Source: an uncultured Hymenobacter sp.
GTDB lineage: Bacteria > Bacteroidota > Bacteroidia > Cytophagales > Hymenobacteraceae
Direction: 5' to 3'
NCBI GenBank assembly: GCA_913776615.1
Contig: CAJYPK010000042.1
Coordinates: 82,079-146,078, forward strand
Length of the DNA: 64,000 nt
In this document: piece by piece, positions 41,941-52,510 of the stretch
Numbering within the stretch: the stretch's first letter is position 1
Layout: the number at the start of each line of letters is the position of its first letter
Program-made: the position numbers and the translations under genes
Notes under the pieces: model-generated
What the model was told of the DNA's origin: nothing
The model's database searches: none
What the model saw: the letters and a program-made list of their open reading frames with translations, nothing else

Positions 41941-43401
41941 CTAGCTTCCGCCAACCCGGGCCAGCCGCTGGCGCAAGGCGTAGCCGGTGAGCGTGCCAAA
42001 GCCCGCTACCAGCAGCACGTGAAAGGGTAGCAAGCCGTAGTTGCCGTAGTAAAAACCCGCCGCCAGCCCCGCCAGAAAATAGAGCGTTAGCGCGCCCTCT
42101 GCCAGGGGCAAGGGAGGTGTCTCAATAGGGTGAGCTGCCCGGCTAGCGAGGCCGCCAGTCCCCAGCTTGGGCGTGCGCACGAAGGGCGAGGCCCGGCGCA
42201 GCCAGCCCTGCACCACGGCGCGGGCATTGTGCAGCGCCAGGCCCATCGACATGGCTAGGAAGAGCAGGAACGTGGGTGCAAACCACTGGCCGGTTTGCGG
42301 CCCTGCCCGCCGCCAGGCGGTGTAGTAGTAAGTAGTCAGGGGCAGCAGCGTAAAGACAAAAACGGAGGCGAGCTGAAACACCAGCCTAAAGCCGGGCTGG
42401 TGGGCACGCACGGCTACCAAGGGCACGCTCAGCAGCGCCATGAGCAGGATGACGGCAAACACGGAGCTATTGAGCAGATGGAACGTAGCGTGCACCTTGG
42501 TGGCCAGCGAGAGGGCCGGCGTGCGCCATACCTGCCCGAGGTGCTTGCGGGCGGTTTCGGCGGCACCCTTGTTCCAGCGGTGCTGCTGCGACCGCAGGGC
42601 GGCGAGGTGGGCCGGCAGCTCGGCGGGGGCCATCACGTGCGGTAGGTAGCGAAAGCGCCAGCCGCGCAGCTGGGCGCGGTAGCTTAGGTCGAGGTCTTCG
42701 GTGAGGGTGTCGGCGTGCCAGTTGCCCGCATCCACGATGCAGGTGCGCCGCCACACGCCGCCGGTGCCGTTGAAGTTGAGAAAGTGCCCGCCCGCCTGCC
42801 GGCCCACCTGCTCCACTAGAAAATGCGCGTTCAGCCCGAACGCCTGGAGGCGGGTAAGCAGGGAGGTGTCTTCGTTGAGGTGCCCCCAGCGGGTTTGTAC
42901 CATGCCGATAGCGGGGCTCGTGAAGTAAGGGATAACGCGTCGCAGAAAATCCGGCTCGGGCAGAAAGTCGGCATCGAAGATGGCGATAAACTCGCCGTCG
43001 GTTTCGGCCAGGCCGTGAGCCAGCGCGCCAGCCTTGTAGCCTTGTCGGCTGGGGCGGCGCACGTGCGTGATGCGGTGGCCCTGCGCTTGGTAATGCGCCA
43101 CGCGAGCCGCGGCCAAGGCCGCGCTGGCATCGGTCGAGTCGTCGAGCACTTGGATGTGCAGGCGGCCGGCCGGGTAGTCCAGGGCGGCGGCGGCATCGAG
43201 TAAGCGCTCGACTACGGGTAGCTCATTATAGAGGGGCAGCTGCACTGTTACCAGGGGCCACTCGGCAGGGAGAGGCGGTGGGGGAAAGGGCGAGGCCTGG
43301 CGCGCCAGCCGGGTGAGTCGCCACTGCGTAAGGCTAAACCCGAGCATAAACACCAGGCACAGGCCGTAAACCACGACCAGCCCGGTTTCGAGAAAAAGCA
43401 T
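41941..43401 (-). CDS. Membrane glycosyltransferase family 2 (cellulose-synthase-like)
   Basis: A 486-aa processive-type GT2: N-terminal membrane helix, VTVQLPLYNELPVVERLL, VLDDSTDASA, FIAIFDADFLPEPDFL (DxD), LTEDLDLSYRAQLRGW (TED) and QQHRWNKG (QxxRW). Four hydrophobic segments follow. Such enzymes use UDP- or GDP-sugars at the inner membrane. In this cluster it might glycosylate an arsenolipid; a plain surface glycolipid role is equally possible. Confidence 0.9.
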   Translation of the reverse strand: MLFLETGLVVVYGLCLVFMLGFSLTQWRLTRLARQASPFPPPPLPAEWPLVTVQLPLYNELPVVERLLDAAAALDYPAGRLHIQVLDDSTDASAALAAARVAHYQAQGHRITHVRRPSRQGYKAGALAHGLAETDGEFIAIFDADFLPEPDFLRRVIPYFTSPAIGMVQTRWGHLNEDTSLLTRLQAFGLNAHFLVEQVGRQAGGHFLNFNGTGGVWRRTCIVDAGNWHADTLTEDLDLSYRAQLRGWRFRYLPHVMAPAELPAHLAALRSQQHRWNKGAAETARKHLGQVWRTPALSLATKVHATFHLLNSSVFAVILLMALLSVPLVAVRAHQPGFRLVFQLASVFVFTLLPLTTYYYTAWRRAGPQTGQWFAPTFLLFLAMSMGLALHNARAVVQGWLRRASPFVRTPKLGTGGLASRAAHPIETPPLPLAEGALTLYFLAGLAAGFYYGNYGLLPFHVLLVAGFGTLTGYALRQRLARVGGS

Positions 43402-43440
43402 GAAAGGATAAACTAAAACGAAGGAGGGCCGCTGGGCGCT

Positions 43441-44793
43441 CTATAGAATCCGGAGCGAATCGGCGTGGATGAAGGTAGAGCCAGCCAGGCGACCTTCACG
43501 GGGACCATTCTCCAGGTTGAGTACGCCGCGCGGGCAGGCCGTGGCGCAAAGGCCGCAGCCCACGCAAGCGGCCCGCACAATGGGTTCGCCGCGCTGGGCG
43601 TACTGCTTCACGTCGATACCCATCTCGCAGGCATTTGAGCAGTTGCCGCACGAGATGCACTGGCCGCCGTTGGTGCTGATGCGGAAGCGCGAGAAGTGCT
43701 TTTGCAGCAGGCCGAGGTAGGCAGCCATCGGGCAGCCGAAGCGGCACCACACCCGCGAGCCCATCAAAGGGTAAAAGCCCACCCCCACAACACCCGAAAA
43801 CACGCTGCCAATGACGAAGCCGTAGAACTGCCCTAGGGGCCCCGTAACCACGCCCAGCGCTGGCACCAGCCCCGACGCCCCCAGCCAGAGCAGCGCCGTG
43901 AGCAGCGTTATCAGCCCCAGAATGGGGTAGATGAGGCGCACTTCCCAGCGCCAGGCCTGCCGGCTTTTGTCGGAGAGGTGGCGGTAAGCATCGCCGGCGG
44001 TTTCGGCCAGGCCGCCGCAGCCGCACACCCAGGCGCAGTACCAGCGCTTGCCAAAAAAATACGTGAGCACCGGCGTGGCCACAAAGGACATAACCACGCC
44101 CCAAAATACCATGAATACCCCTAGCCCGCCGCCGTGCAGCAGCTGGCTCACGGTGCCGGGAAATAGGTAGTCGTACTTTAGCGGCCAGAAGTACGTGAAG
44201 TAGTACTCGGGCCGCTGCAAGGCCAGCAGTAGCCCCGGCAGCAGAAAGCCAAATCCCAACTGAAAGAACATTACCGACGCGGTACGCGCCAGATGGTAGC
44301 GCGAAAACCGATATTTCCACAGGGCTCGAACACCCAGCACTAGCACCGCCAGCGTATAGAAGGTGCCGTAGAGAAACCACTGGTCGGCCGCTCGGTGGCG
44401 CAGCCCTTGGCTAGCCGGGTCGAGGGCCCGGATAAGGTTTTCCAGCAGCCACGGAAACCAGTATAGCACCACGTAAAAGCCTGTGAGCGCCACACCCGTG
44501 GCCCAGGCCACGGCGCCACGGCTGGTACTGGAGCGCCGCCACAAATCGTGGGGGTGCCAGCCGGCCGCCGGGCGCCCAAAGGTCAGCCAGGCCCAGCCCA
44601 GCGCGCCGCCGCTCAGCAGCGCCAGCGCCAGGTACAAGCTCAGCCGGGCGCGGCCCGCGTCGGCATCGGCCGTGGCGGCCACCAACGCCAACAGGCCCAG
44701 GGCCACAGCGGCCAGCGCTGGCTTTTCACCTGGATGCGTAGCGGCCGGCGGCGGCTGTGCTAAGGCTAGGGTGGGGATGGAAAGGTCGTTCAT
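43441..44793 (-). CDS. Membrane polyferredoxin (NapH/NosR-like 4Fe-4S protein)
   Basis: A 450-aa protein with about six membrane helices. Cys motifs are WCAWVCGCGG, CRFGCPM, then two 4Fe-4S sets C-x2-C-x2-C-x3-C in CISCGNCSNACEMG and CVGCGLCATACPRG. It should pass electrons across or along the inner membrane. It is encoded with a flavoprotein 45 bp upstream, forming an electron-transfer pair that could support a reductive step in arsenic metabolism. Donor and acceptor are unknown. Confidence 0.9.
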   Translation of the reverse strand: MNDLSIPTLALAQPPPAATHPGEKPALAAVALGLLALVAATADADAGRARLSLYLALALLSGGALGWAWLTFGRPAAGWHPHDLWRRSSTSRGAVAWATGVALTGFYVVLYWFPWLLENLIRALDPASQGLRHRAADQWFLYGTFYTLAVLVLGVRALWKYRFSRYHLARTASVMFFQLGFGFLLPGLLLALQRPEYYFTYFWPLKYDYLFPGTVSQLLHGGGLGVFMVFWGVVMSFVATPVLTYFFGKRWYCAWVCGCGGLAETAGDAYRHLSDKSRQAWRWEVRLIYPILGLITLLTALLWLGASGLVPALGVVTGPLGQFYGFVIGSVFSGVVGVGFYPLMGSRVWCRFGCPMAAYLGLLQKHFSRFRISTNGGQCISCGNCSNACEMGIDVKQYAQRGEPIVRAACVGCGLCATACPRGVLNLENGPREGRLAGSTFIHADSLRIL

Positions 44794-44838
44794 GATGAAT
44801 TATTTATAAGGCAAGTAGTTGCACTTGAGGCGCCCGCG

Positions 44839-46167
44839 CTACCAGGCACCAAACAGCCCCTTGCGGCGCGGCTTGGGCACGGCAATGTCTGGGAACTGCC
44901 GAGCGAACTCGCGCCGGATGGCCGGCTCGTGCTGGCGCGAAAACTCCGCGTCGAAGTTGGCCGCCGCTAGCTGAGCCAGCACAACGCCGATGGGTGTTTG
45001 CTCGCCCAGCCAGCGCTCCCACACATCTTGCCGCTGGCGCAGCCCCAGGGCATTGACGCCCGTCACGACGTGGTCGGCCCGGCGGAAATTGATGCGCAGC
45101 AGATGCGGGCGCGTGGGGTGCTGCCAGCAGAAGCTCGCGGTATCAGCCGCCGGCTGGGCGGGGACACGGCCGTAGGTCTGGTATTCAAGATTGAAGAATT
45201 TGGCGGAGTTAAACCACTGGCCGCGCCGGTAGGGCGTGGGCTGGCCGCAGATGGTGTGGGCCACGGTTTCGCCCTGCATCCGGCCGGTGTACCAGAGCTG
45301 CTCCACGGCCACTTCGCCGGGGGCAGGCTGGCGGTGCTGGGCGCAGTCACCGGCCGCGTACGCGCCGGGCGCGCTGGTTTCGAGCAACTCGTTTACCAGG
45401 ATGCCCAGGTCGGTTTCGAGGCCAGCCGCGCGGGCCAACGCCAGGTTGGGCTGCACGCCGGTGGCCAGGCCAACCCACTCAGTGGGCAGTTCCTGGTCGG
45501 TGGTGGTAACCACGGCCCGTACGCGGCCCTGTTCGTCGCCTAGTATTTCGCGTAATTCGGTAGATAGCCGCAACTCAATGCCGTGGCTGCGGATGTGCGC
45601 CTCCAGCAAGGCCGACTCTTCGGGCGGCAGCACTGACTGCCAGTAGCGCGGCTCGCGTACCAGCCACGTCACGCCGATGCCGCGCGAATGCAGCATTTCG
45701 GCCAGCTCCACGCCTATCAGGCCTCCGCCCACTACCACGGCCTGCCGGATGCCTTGGGTGGCCTGGCTCATCTTTTCCAGGTCGGGCAAGCCGTAGAAGC
45801 CCTGCACGCCGCTTGGCTGCTGGCCGGGCCAGCCGGCCGTGCGTACTACCGAGCCCGTGGCTAGCAGCAGATTATCATAGGTCAACGCTTGGCCGGTGGC
45901 CAACTGCACGGTGCGGGCGGCGGTATCCACGCCGGTGGCTTCGGCGTGCACTAGCTCCAGGCGGTTTTCTGCCCAAAACCAGTCTTCGTAGGGCTTTACG
46001 TCGGCGTAGCGCAAGTGGCCCAAGTACAAGTACATGAGGGCGGGGCGCGAGTAGTGGTGGGCGCTCTCAGCCGCTACCAGCGTGATGCGGGCGTCGGGCG
46101 CCAGCCGCCGCGCCGTGATAGCCGCCGTGACGCCCGTGATGCCATTGCCGATAATAACGAGGTGCAT
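44839..46167 (-). CDS. FAD/NAD(P)-dependent oxidoreductase
   Basis: A 442-aa protein with IIGNGITGVTAAITARR (FAD site), VVVGGGLIGVELAEML (NAD(P) site) and AYAAGDCAQH (second FAD motif). It resembles the NirB/rubredoxin-reductase group. No C-terminal redox Cys pair is obvious. Co-encoded with the polyferredoxin, it probably feeds it electrons from NAD(P)H. Arsenical reduction is a guess from the setting. Confidence 0.9.
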   Translation of the reverse strand: MHLVIIGNGITGVTAAITARRLAPDARITLVAAESAHHYSRPALMYLYLGHLRYADVKPYEDWFWAENRLELVHAEATGVDTAARTVQLATGQALTYDNLLLATGSVVRTAGWPGQQPSGVQGFYGLPDLEKMSQATQGIRQAVVVGGGLIGVELAEMLHSRGIGVTWLVREPRYWQSVLPPEESALLEAHIRSHGIELRLSTELREILGDEQGRVRAVVTTTDQELPTEWVGLATGVQPNLALARAAGLETDLGILVNELLETSAPGAYAAGDCAQHRQPAPGEVAVEQLWYTGRMQGETVAHTICGQPTPYRRGQWFNSAKFFNLEYQTYGRVPAQPAADTASFCWQHPTRPHLLRINFRRADHVVTGVNALGLRQRQDVWERWLGEQTPIGVVLAQLAAANFDAEFSRQHEPAIRREFARQFPDIAVPKPRRKGLFGAW

Positions 46168-46289
46168 AAGTCACAAAAGAACGCCAAAGCGCGGCGGTAG
46201 TCCGCCCCGCCGGCCCCGCATCTACGTAGCTAGCACGGCCAGCCGATTGCGCCGCCCCAGTCGTTCTTTTACAGCCGTAACCTGCTCCG

Positions 46290-47000
46290 TTGTTCACTTT
46301 GCCTCCTCTTCCGCGCATTGGCGTGCTTATTCCGGCCCACAACGAGGCGCGCTCCATCGGGCTGGTACTGGGCGAAATCCCGGCCGGCCTGGTGCAGGAA
46401 GTAGTGGTAGTCGATAATGCCTCGACCGATAACACCACCGCGGCCGCCCATGCCGCCGGGGCCACGGTGGTAGCGGAACCCCGCCCCGGCTACGGCCAGG
46501 CCTGCTTGGCCGGGCTCGCTTACTACGCCGCCCAGCCAGCCGGGCGCACGCCCGAAATCATCGTGTTTCTCGACGGTGACCACTCCGATTTTCCCGAGGA
46601 AATGCCCGCGCTGCTAGCCCCCATTCTGAGCGGCGCGGCAGAAATGGTGATTGGCTCGCGGGCGCTGGGTCAGCGTGAGCGCGGGGCGCTGCTGCCGCAG
46701 CAGCGCTTTGGCAATTGGCTAGCGTCGCGTCTGTTGCGCCTTCGCTACGGCGGCACCCATACCGACCTGGGGCCCTTCCGGGCCATCCGGGCCGAGGCGC
46801 TGACCCGCCTGGGCATGGTTGACACCAACTACGGCTGGACGGTGGAAATGCAGGTGAAAGCCGCCCGCTTGGGGTTGCGCGTGGCCGAAGTGCCCGTGCG
46901 CTACCGCCGCCGTATTGGCGTGAGTAAGGTATCCGGCACGGTGCGCGGCACGCTCGGGGCGGGCTACAAAATCCTGTGGACCATTTTTAAGTACTGGTAA
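46290..47000 (+). CDS. Glycosyltransferase family 2 (dolichol-phosphate mannose synthase-like)
   Basis: A 236-aa soluble GT2 beginning at a TTG (46290): IGVLIPAHNEARSIG, VVVDNASTDNTT, VFLDGDHSDFPEE (DxD) and TDLGPFRAIRAEAL, ending in KILWTIFKYW. This layout matches DPM1-type enzymes that load sugars on polyprenyl phosphate. The next gene encodes a polytopic transferase that could use the product. The pair forms a 15-bp-spaced operon. Confidence 0.88.
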   Translation: MFTLPPLPRIGVLIPAHNEARSIGLVLGEIPAGLVQEVVVVDNASTDNTTAAAHAAGATVVAEPRPGYGQACLAGLAYYAAQPAGRTPEIIVFLDGDHSDFPEEMPALLAPILSGAAEMVIGSRALGQRERGALLPQQRFGNWLASRLLRLRYGGTHTDLGPFRAIRAEALTRLGMVDTNYGWTVEMQVKAARLGLRVAEVPVRYRRRIGVSKVSGTVRGTLGAGYKILWTIFKYW

Positions 47001-47014
47001 TTTCCCTCGCTCTT

Positions 47015-48403
47015 TTGCCTGCATCCCTTTCTCCTTTTCCGTGGCGCCGCGCCGGTCAGCTAGGGGCGCTTTTGCTGACGGGGGCCGTCTACTGGGGGCT
47101 GGCCTATGCCACACCGCGCCCGCAGTTTGGGCAGCTGCTCGGGCTGTTTGCGGTGGCGGGGGCAGCCTACGCTTGGCTGTTGCACACGCGGCTGCCGCTA
47201 CGCTGGGGCCTGGCGGCCGCGCTAGTCTTTCGGCTGCTGTGGCTGCCGGCCACCCCCGCGCTGAGCGACGACTTCTACCGCTTTCGCTGGGATGGCCTGC
47301 TGGTGAGCCACGGCCACAACCCGTTTGCCGAAACGCCCCGGCAACTTCTGCATGCCCCGCCCGTCGACTCGGCCTCCCTGCCGCTGCCCGAGCTCCGTCG
47401 CTTATTGCCCCAGCTAAATTCGCCAGCGTATTATTCGGTATATCCGCCCGTGTGCCAGGCCCTGTACAGCGCGGCGGCAAAGGCTTTTCCCACTTCCCAA
47501 ACTGGGTTTCTAATGGTTGTGCGCTTGGCGCTATTGCTAGCCGATGCAGGGGCAGCGGGGCTGCTGCTGTGGCTGCTGCCCCTGGCTGGCTGGCCCGCCC
47601 GCCGCGCCCTGGCTTATCTGCTACACCCGCTGGTGGTAGTTGAGGTAATGGGCAACGTGCACATGGAGGGCGTGGTCGTATGCTTCCTGCTGCTAGCTGG
47701 AGCGCTGCTAGTCCGTCGTAAGCTGCGCTTAGCCGCCGGTGCCCTCGCGCTGGCTGTAGCTACCAAGCTGCTGCCGCTACTGGCGTTGCCGCTGCTAGCC
47801 AGGCGGCTAGGAAAGGCTCAGTTTTGGCAATTTATTGGCGTGCTAGCAGGTAGCCTAGTGCTACTATTTCTACCCTTTGTGTCATGGACCTTGCTACTGC
47901 ACATTGGCCTTAGCCTAGACTTGTACTTTCAAAGCTTTGAGTTCAATGCCAGCGTGTTCTACGTGCTGGTGGCAGCGGGCAAATGGCTTGTCGGCTACGA
48001 CCTGGTGGGTATCCTAGGGCCGTTACTGGGGCTAAGTGCGGCGGGCTTTACTTGGTGGCTGGCCCGGCGGGCGGGGCGCCCCCCGCTCGCGACACTGCCG
48101 CACTGGCTGCTGCTCACGCTCAGCGGCTACCTTGCGCTGGCTACCATTGTGCACCCCTGGTACTTGGTACCGCTGGTGGCGCTGAGCTGCTTTTCGCCAC
48201 TGCGCTACGCGCGGGTGTGGGCGGGACTGGCGGTGCTTTCTTACTCGGCCTACCGCACGCCGGCATATACTGAAAGCGGCTTATTGATAGCCATCGAGTA
48301 CGGCGTGGTGCTGACCTGGGCCGCCGCAGAATATTACGTGAGTCGAGCAAAGTGGTCGCACCTTAGTGCCCGCCATGTGCTGCCTGGTGAGCACGCCAAG
48401 TAG
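47015..48403 (+). CDS. Polytopic mannosyltransferase-like membrane protein
   Basis: A 462-aa protein with about ten hydrophobic segments, likely start TTG. The first loop has LSDDFYRFRWDGLLVSHGHNPF, the acidic DDFYRFRWDG block of GT-C polyprenol-sugar transferases. AYLLHPLVVVEVMGNVHMEG follows. It probably moves a sugar from a polyprenyl-phosphate donor made by the previous gene onto a lipid or polysaccharide. Its 3' end overlaps the convergent DUF2064 gene by 41 bp. Confidence 0.85.
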   Translation: MPASLSPFPWRRAGQLGALLLTGAVYWGLAYATPRPQFGQLLGLFAVAGAAYAWLLHTRLPLRWGLAAALVFRLLWLPATPALSDDFYRFRWDGLLVSHGHNPFAETPRQLLHAPPVDSASLPLPELRRLLPQLNSPAYYSVYPPVCQALYSAAAKAFPTSQTGFLMVVRLALLLADAGAAGLLLWLLPLAGWPARRALAYLLHPLVVVEVMGNVHMEGVVVCFLLLAGALLVRRKLRLAAGALALAVATKLLPLLALPLLARRLGKAQFWQFIGVLAGSLVLLFLPFVSWTLLLHIGLSLDLYFQSFEFNASVFYVLVAAGKWLVGYDLVGILGPLLGLSAAGFTWWLARRAGRPPLATLPHWLLLTLSGYLALATIVHPWYLVPLVALSCFSPLRYARVWAGLAVLSYSAYRTPAYTESGLLIAIEYGVVLTWAAAEYYVSRAKWSHLSARHVLPGEHAK

Positions 48404-49007
48404 CCAGGTCCCGAGCGGAGTCTACGTCGTGCAGCGTGGGCAGCTGGGCCACGCGCAAACCTAGGCGAGCGGCGTCGGCTAACGTATCGGGTAGCACGGT
48501 GGCGGTGCTCCAGTCTTTGTTAGCAAACAGCTCAGCTTCCAGCTTATTCATGCCCAGCAGATAGTACCCGCCATCATCGGCCGGCCCTACGACCAGTTCA
48601 TGACTCAGCAGTTCCTCAAAGGCTTGCTGAAGCAGCGCCGCGCTCAGGCCGGGGCAGTCGGTACCAATGATTACCACCCGGCCCGCGCCCGCCGCAAAGG
48701 CTTCGCCAAAGGCCTGCGCCATGCGTGCCCCGAGCGAGTCGGCGGCCGGCTGTACCCGCCACGGCAGGCCGGGCCACTCGGGCCGGGGCTGCGTGGGGTC
48801 GCCCTTGGCCGGCGCTTCGGCCAGCCAGACCGTAGCGGGCACCTGGGCGACGGTCACGGCCGCCGCGGTCAGGCTCAGCAGTTCGCGGTACACGGCGAGC
48901 GCCGGCTCATCCCCGATGCCCGCTGCTAGGCGGGTCTTGACGCGCCCCAGTACCGGCTCGCGGGCAAATACTAGTAAGTGCGGAACAGGCGGGGAGGCGG
49001 CATTCAT
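48363..49007 (-). CDS. TIGR04282 family arsenosugar glycosyltransferase (DUF2064)
   Basis: A 214-aa protein from MNAASPPVPHLLVFAREPVLGRVKTRLA, the family opening, with IIGTDCPGLS and VVGPADDGGYYLLGM. This is a nucleotide-sugar-binding GT-A fold regularly paired with TIGR04283 proteins at arsenosugar loci. The TIGR04283 copy 2 is encoded directly upstream on the same strand. The reaction is not experimentally settled. Confidence 0.9.
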   Translation of the reverse strand: MNAASPPVPHLLVFAREPVLGRVKTRLAAGIGDEPALAVYRELLSLTAAAVTVAQVPATVWLAEAPAKGDPTQPRPEWPGLPWRVQPAADSLGARMAQAFGEAFAAGAGRVVIIGTDCPGLSAALLQQAFEELLSHELVVGPADDGGYYLLGMNKLEAELFANKDWSTATVLPDTLADAARLGLRVAQLPTLHDVDSARDLATWRAHQAAHGGH

Positions 49008-49067
49008 ACGGGTTGAGGGCGGTTCGTGCGGACGTAAAAGCGGCAAGCTATAGCCCATTCGCGCCCA

Positions 49068-49832
49068 CTACAACTTGCCCTGCCGAATGAGCCGGCGGTA
49101 AAGCTGCCCCAGGTGTCGCTGCGACACACCCAGGCGGTAGAGCACCACGAGGAGCGTAAAGATGCCTTGCAGCCGAAAAACGCCATTAACCAGGTACTTG
49201 CGCGCGGAGGTAGTCACTACGCCCGGCAGCAGCCGGAAGGGCGCCAGCGTCCGCAGGCGGCCCACGATTTCCTGGTCTTCCATCAGTAGCAAGTCTTCGC
49301 GGTAGCCCCCAATGCGCTCGAATAGCGCGCGGCGCACAAACAGGCTTTGGTCGCCGAAGCGCACGGCCGTCCAGGGCAGTCGGGTGCACCAGGCACTGAA
49401 CCGCAAAAACCAGTGCGGATGGTCGAAAGCCAGCCGGTAGCAGCCCGCCTCGTAGCCCTGTCCCACGGCCCGCTGCACCTCGGCCAAAAAACCGGGCGGC
49501 GGGTAGGAGTCGGCATGCAGAAAATACAACACCTCGCCCCGGGCCTGCTGCGCGCCGTAGTTGAGCTGCGCAGCGCGGCCCTTGCGGGGGCTAGCGAGTA
49601 CAATGGCCCCGGCCTGTCGGGCCAGGAACCCGGTGGCGTCGGTGCTACCCCCGTCCACCACCAAAATTTCCAGGGCCGGCGCGCCGGCCGTCGCTGGGCC
49701 AAGGTAGCCGAGCAGGGCCGTAATAGCGGCCGCCTCGTTGTAGGTGGGAATGATAATGCTGACCGTCAGCGGGGTATTTGCTGGGCATCCAGAGCCTACG
49801 CTAGTGCCGGTTGGCGCCAAGGGAAAAAACAT
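49068..49832 (-). CDS. TIGR04283 family arsenosugar glycosyltransferase (copy 2)
   Basis: A 254-aa GT-A enzyme: LTVSIIIPTYNEAAAI, LVVDGGSTDATGFLA, RKGRAAQLNYGAQQ, FLHADSYPPPGF, RFGDQSLFVRRALFERIGGY. Same family as the gene at 37659. The start at MFFPLAPTGTSV was preferred; the frame opens 24 codons earlier. The tail is basic. It forms a unit with the DUF2064 gene. Two copies in one island may act on different acceptors. Confidence 0.9.
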   Translation of the reverse strand: MFFPLAPTGTSVGSGCPANTPLTVSIIIPTYNEAAAITALLGYLGPATAGAPALEILVVDGGSTDATGFLARQAGAIVLASPRKGRAAQLNYGAQQARGEVLYFLHADSYPPPGFLAEVQRAVGQGYEAGCYRLAFDHPHWFLRFSAWCTRLPWTAVRFGDQSLFVRRALFERIGGYREDLLLMEDQEIVGRLRTLAPFRLLPGVVTTSARKYLVNGVFRLQGIFTLLVVLYRLGVSQRHLGQLYRRLIRQGKL

Positions 49833-49968
49833 ACGTATACCCGCCAGGCTCAACAATACCTGTGGTTTGCCCAGCGCTGGTAGATACGCCGGAGTCGGAG
49901 GCACGTTGTGCAGTCGAGCGGCTTACTTGCCGATTGGGTATTGTGTTTCACCTGCTTACGTAGCCTTT

Positions 49969-50850
49969 ATGCCGCTTTTTTCAATTTCGCACCCTCTCCT
50001 CAAGCGCTTCGACCAATGGGCCGCGCCGGCGCTAGCTCTCGTGGGCTTGGGACTGCTACTGCTCGAAATCCGCCACCCGCTGCGGGAGCGCACGCGCCCC
50101 CGCCCGGAGCGTTGGCGGCGCAATGCCCTGCTGGCAGGCCCCTCATTGCCCGCCGCCCGCCTCACGCTGCTGCCCGCGATGGTGGGCCTGGCGCAACTAG
50201 CGGCCCCTCGCTACCCTGCCCGGCAGCTGGCCCGCCTGCCGGCCCCCGTGCGCCTGGTGCTGGAAGTGCTGGTGCTCGACTACTTAGGCTACAGTTGGCA
50301 CCGGCTGCTGCATTCGCCGCTGCTGTGGCGGCTGCACCGCGTGCACCACAATGACCTCGACATGGACCTCACCACGGCTTGGCGCTACCACTTCGGCGAG
50401 ATGCTGGCCAGTATCCCGTACCGGGCCGGGCTGCCGGCGCTATTGGGCGTCCGGCCAGCCACGGTGCTAGCCTACGAGGCGGTATTTGAGGCCGGCACGG
50501 CCTTTCACCACAGCAACTGGCGGCTGCCGCTGGCCGTGGAGCGCCAGCTGGTCCGGCTGGTCGTGACCCCGCGCACCCACGGCATCCATCACTCGGTGGT
50601 GCACCGCGAATCGCAAAGCAATTTTGGGGTCGTACTCACTTTGTGGGACCGCCTGCACCGTACCCTGCGCCTGAACGTGCCGCAGCAAGCTCTCACCATC
50701 GGCGTGCCCGCTTACCCCGACCCGGCCCGCCAGACCGTAGCCCAACTCCTCACGTTACCCCTAGCCCCCCTGGAGCCCTGGGCCCGCCCCGATGGCACGG
50801 TGCCCGAGCGGCCCACCCTGCTCGGGCCAGATGGGGAGCTGAGCTACTAG
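49969..50850 (+). CDS. Sterol desaturase/fatty acid hydroxylase family protein
   Basis: A 293-aa membrane protein from MPLFSISHPLLKR. The histidine clusters HRLLHSP, HRVHHND, HHSN and HGIHHSV form the di-iron site of the sterol desaturase superfamily. The protein has about four hydrophobic stretches. It would hydroxylate or desaturate a lipid. In this cluster it may tailor the lipid part of an arsenolipid, though a carotenoid or hopanoid substrate is possible. Confidence 0.88.
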   Translation: MPLFSISHPLLKRFDQWAAPALALVGLGLLLLEIRHPLRERTRPRPERWRRNALLAGPSLPAARLTLLPAMVGLAQLAAPRYPARQLARLPAPVRLVLEVLVLDYLGYSWHRLLHSPLLWRLHRVHHNDLDMDLTTAWRYHFGEMLASIPYRAGLPALLGVRPATVLAYEAVFEAGTAFHHSNWRLPLAVERQLVRLVVTPRTHGIHHSVVHRESQSNFGVVLTLWDRLHRTLRLNVPQQALTIGVPAYPDPARQTVAQLLTLPLAPLEPWARPDGTVPERPTLLGPDGELSY

Positions 50851-50928
50851 CATTCGGCTTTCTATAGCAAGCGACTCACGGTATGGGAATGGCGCGCGAC
50901 AATAGCGAGGATTTCTACTAGCGTCCGT

Positions 50929-51366
50929 TCAGCTGACGGAAGCCAGGTGATTCGCGCTCACAAAGTCATGGGCGTAAGCTTTCACCTGGTCGCGCACGGC
51001 GCGAAACTGCTGCATAATCTCCTCCTCGCTGCCCGTAGCTTTGGCCGGGTCGGGGAAGTTGTGGTGCAGCTTCTTGGCGGTCGAGGGAAAGACCGGGCAC
51101 ACCTCGTTGGCGTGGTCGCACACGGTCAGCACGTAGTCGAATGGCACGGCCGCGTACTCGTCCACGTGGTTGCTCGTGTGCTGGCTAATATCTACGCTGT
51201 CCTCCGCCATCACCTGAATGGCTTTCGGATTGACGCCGTGCACTTCCACGCCGGCGCTGTAAACAGTGGCCTGGTCGCCCAGTAGTTGCTGAAGGTAGCC
51301 GTGCAGCAGCTGACTGCGGCAGGAGTTGCCGGTGCAGAGCACGAGGATATTTTTCTTGTCTGACAT
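50929..51366 (-). CDS. arsC: Arsenate reductase, thioredoxin-coupled type
   Basis: A 145-aa low-molecular-weight phosphatase-like protein: catalytic loop C11-TGNSC-R17-S, and the second redox pair C83/C90 in TVCDHANEVC, with NFPDPAKA as general-acid loop. This Cys arrangement is the S. aureus pI258 type, which reduces arsenate to arsenite via a disulfide cascade and thioredoxin. It is the last gene of the ars operon begun by arsR. Confidence 0.93.
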   Translation of the reverse strand: MSDKKNILVLCTGNSCRSQLLHGYLQQLLGDQATVYSAGVEVHGVNPKAIQVMAEDSVDISQHTSNHVDEYAAVPFDYVLTVCDHANEVCPVFPSTAKKLHHNFPDPAKATGSEEEIMQQFRAVRDQVKAYAHDFVSANHLASVS

Positions 51367-51385
51367 AAAATGAAGAAAACGAGCG

Positions 51386-52492
<1,107 letters not shown>

Positions 52493-52510
52493 AGGAAATA
52501 AATAGTTGCG

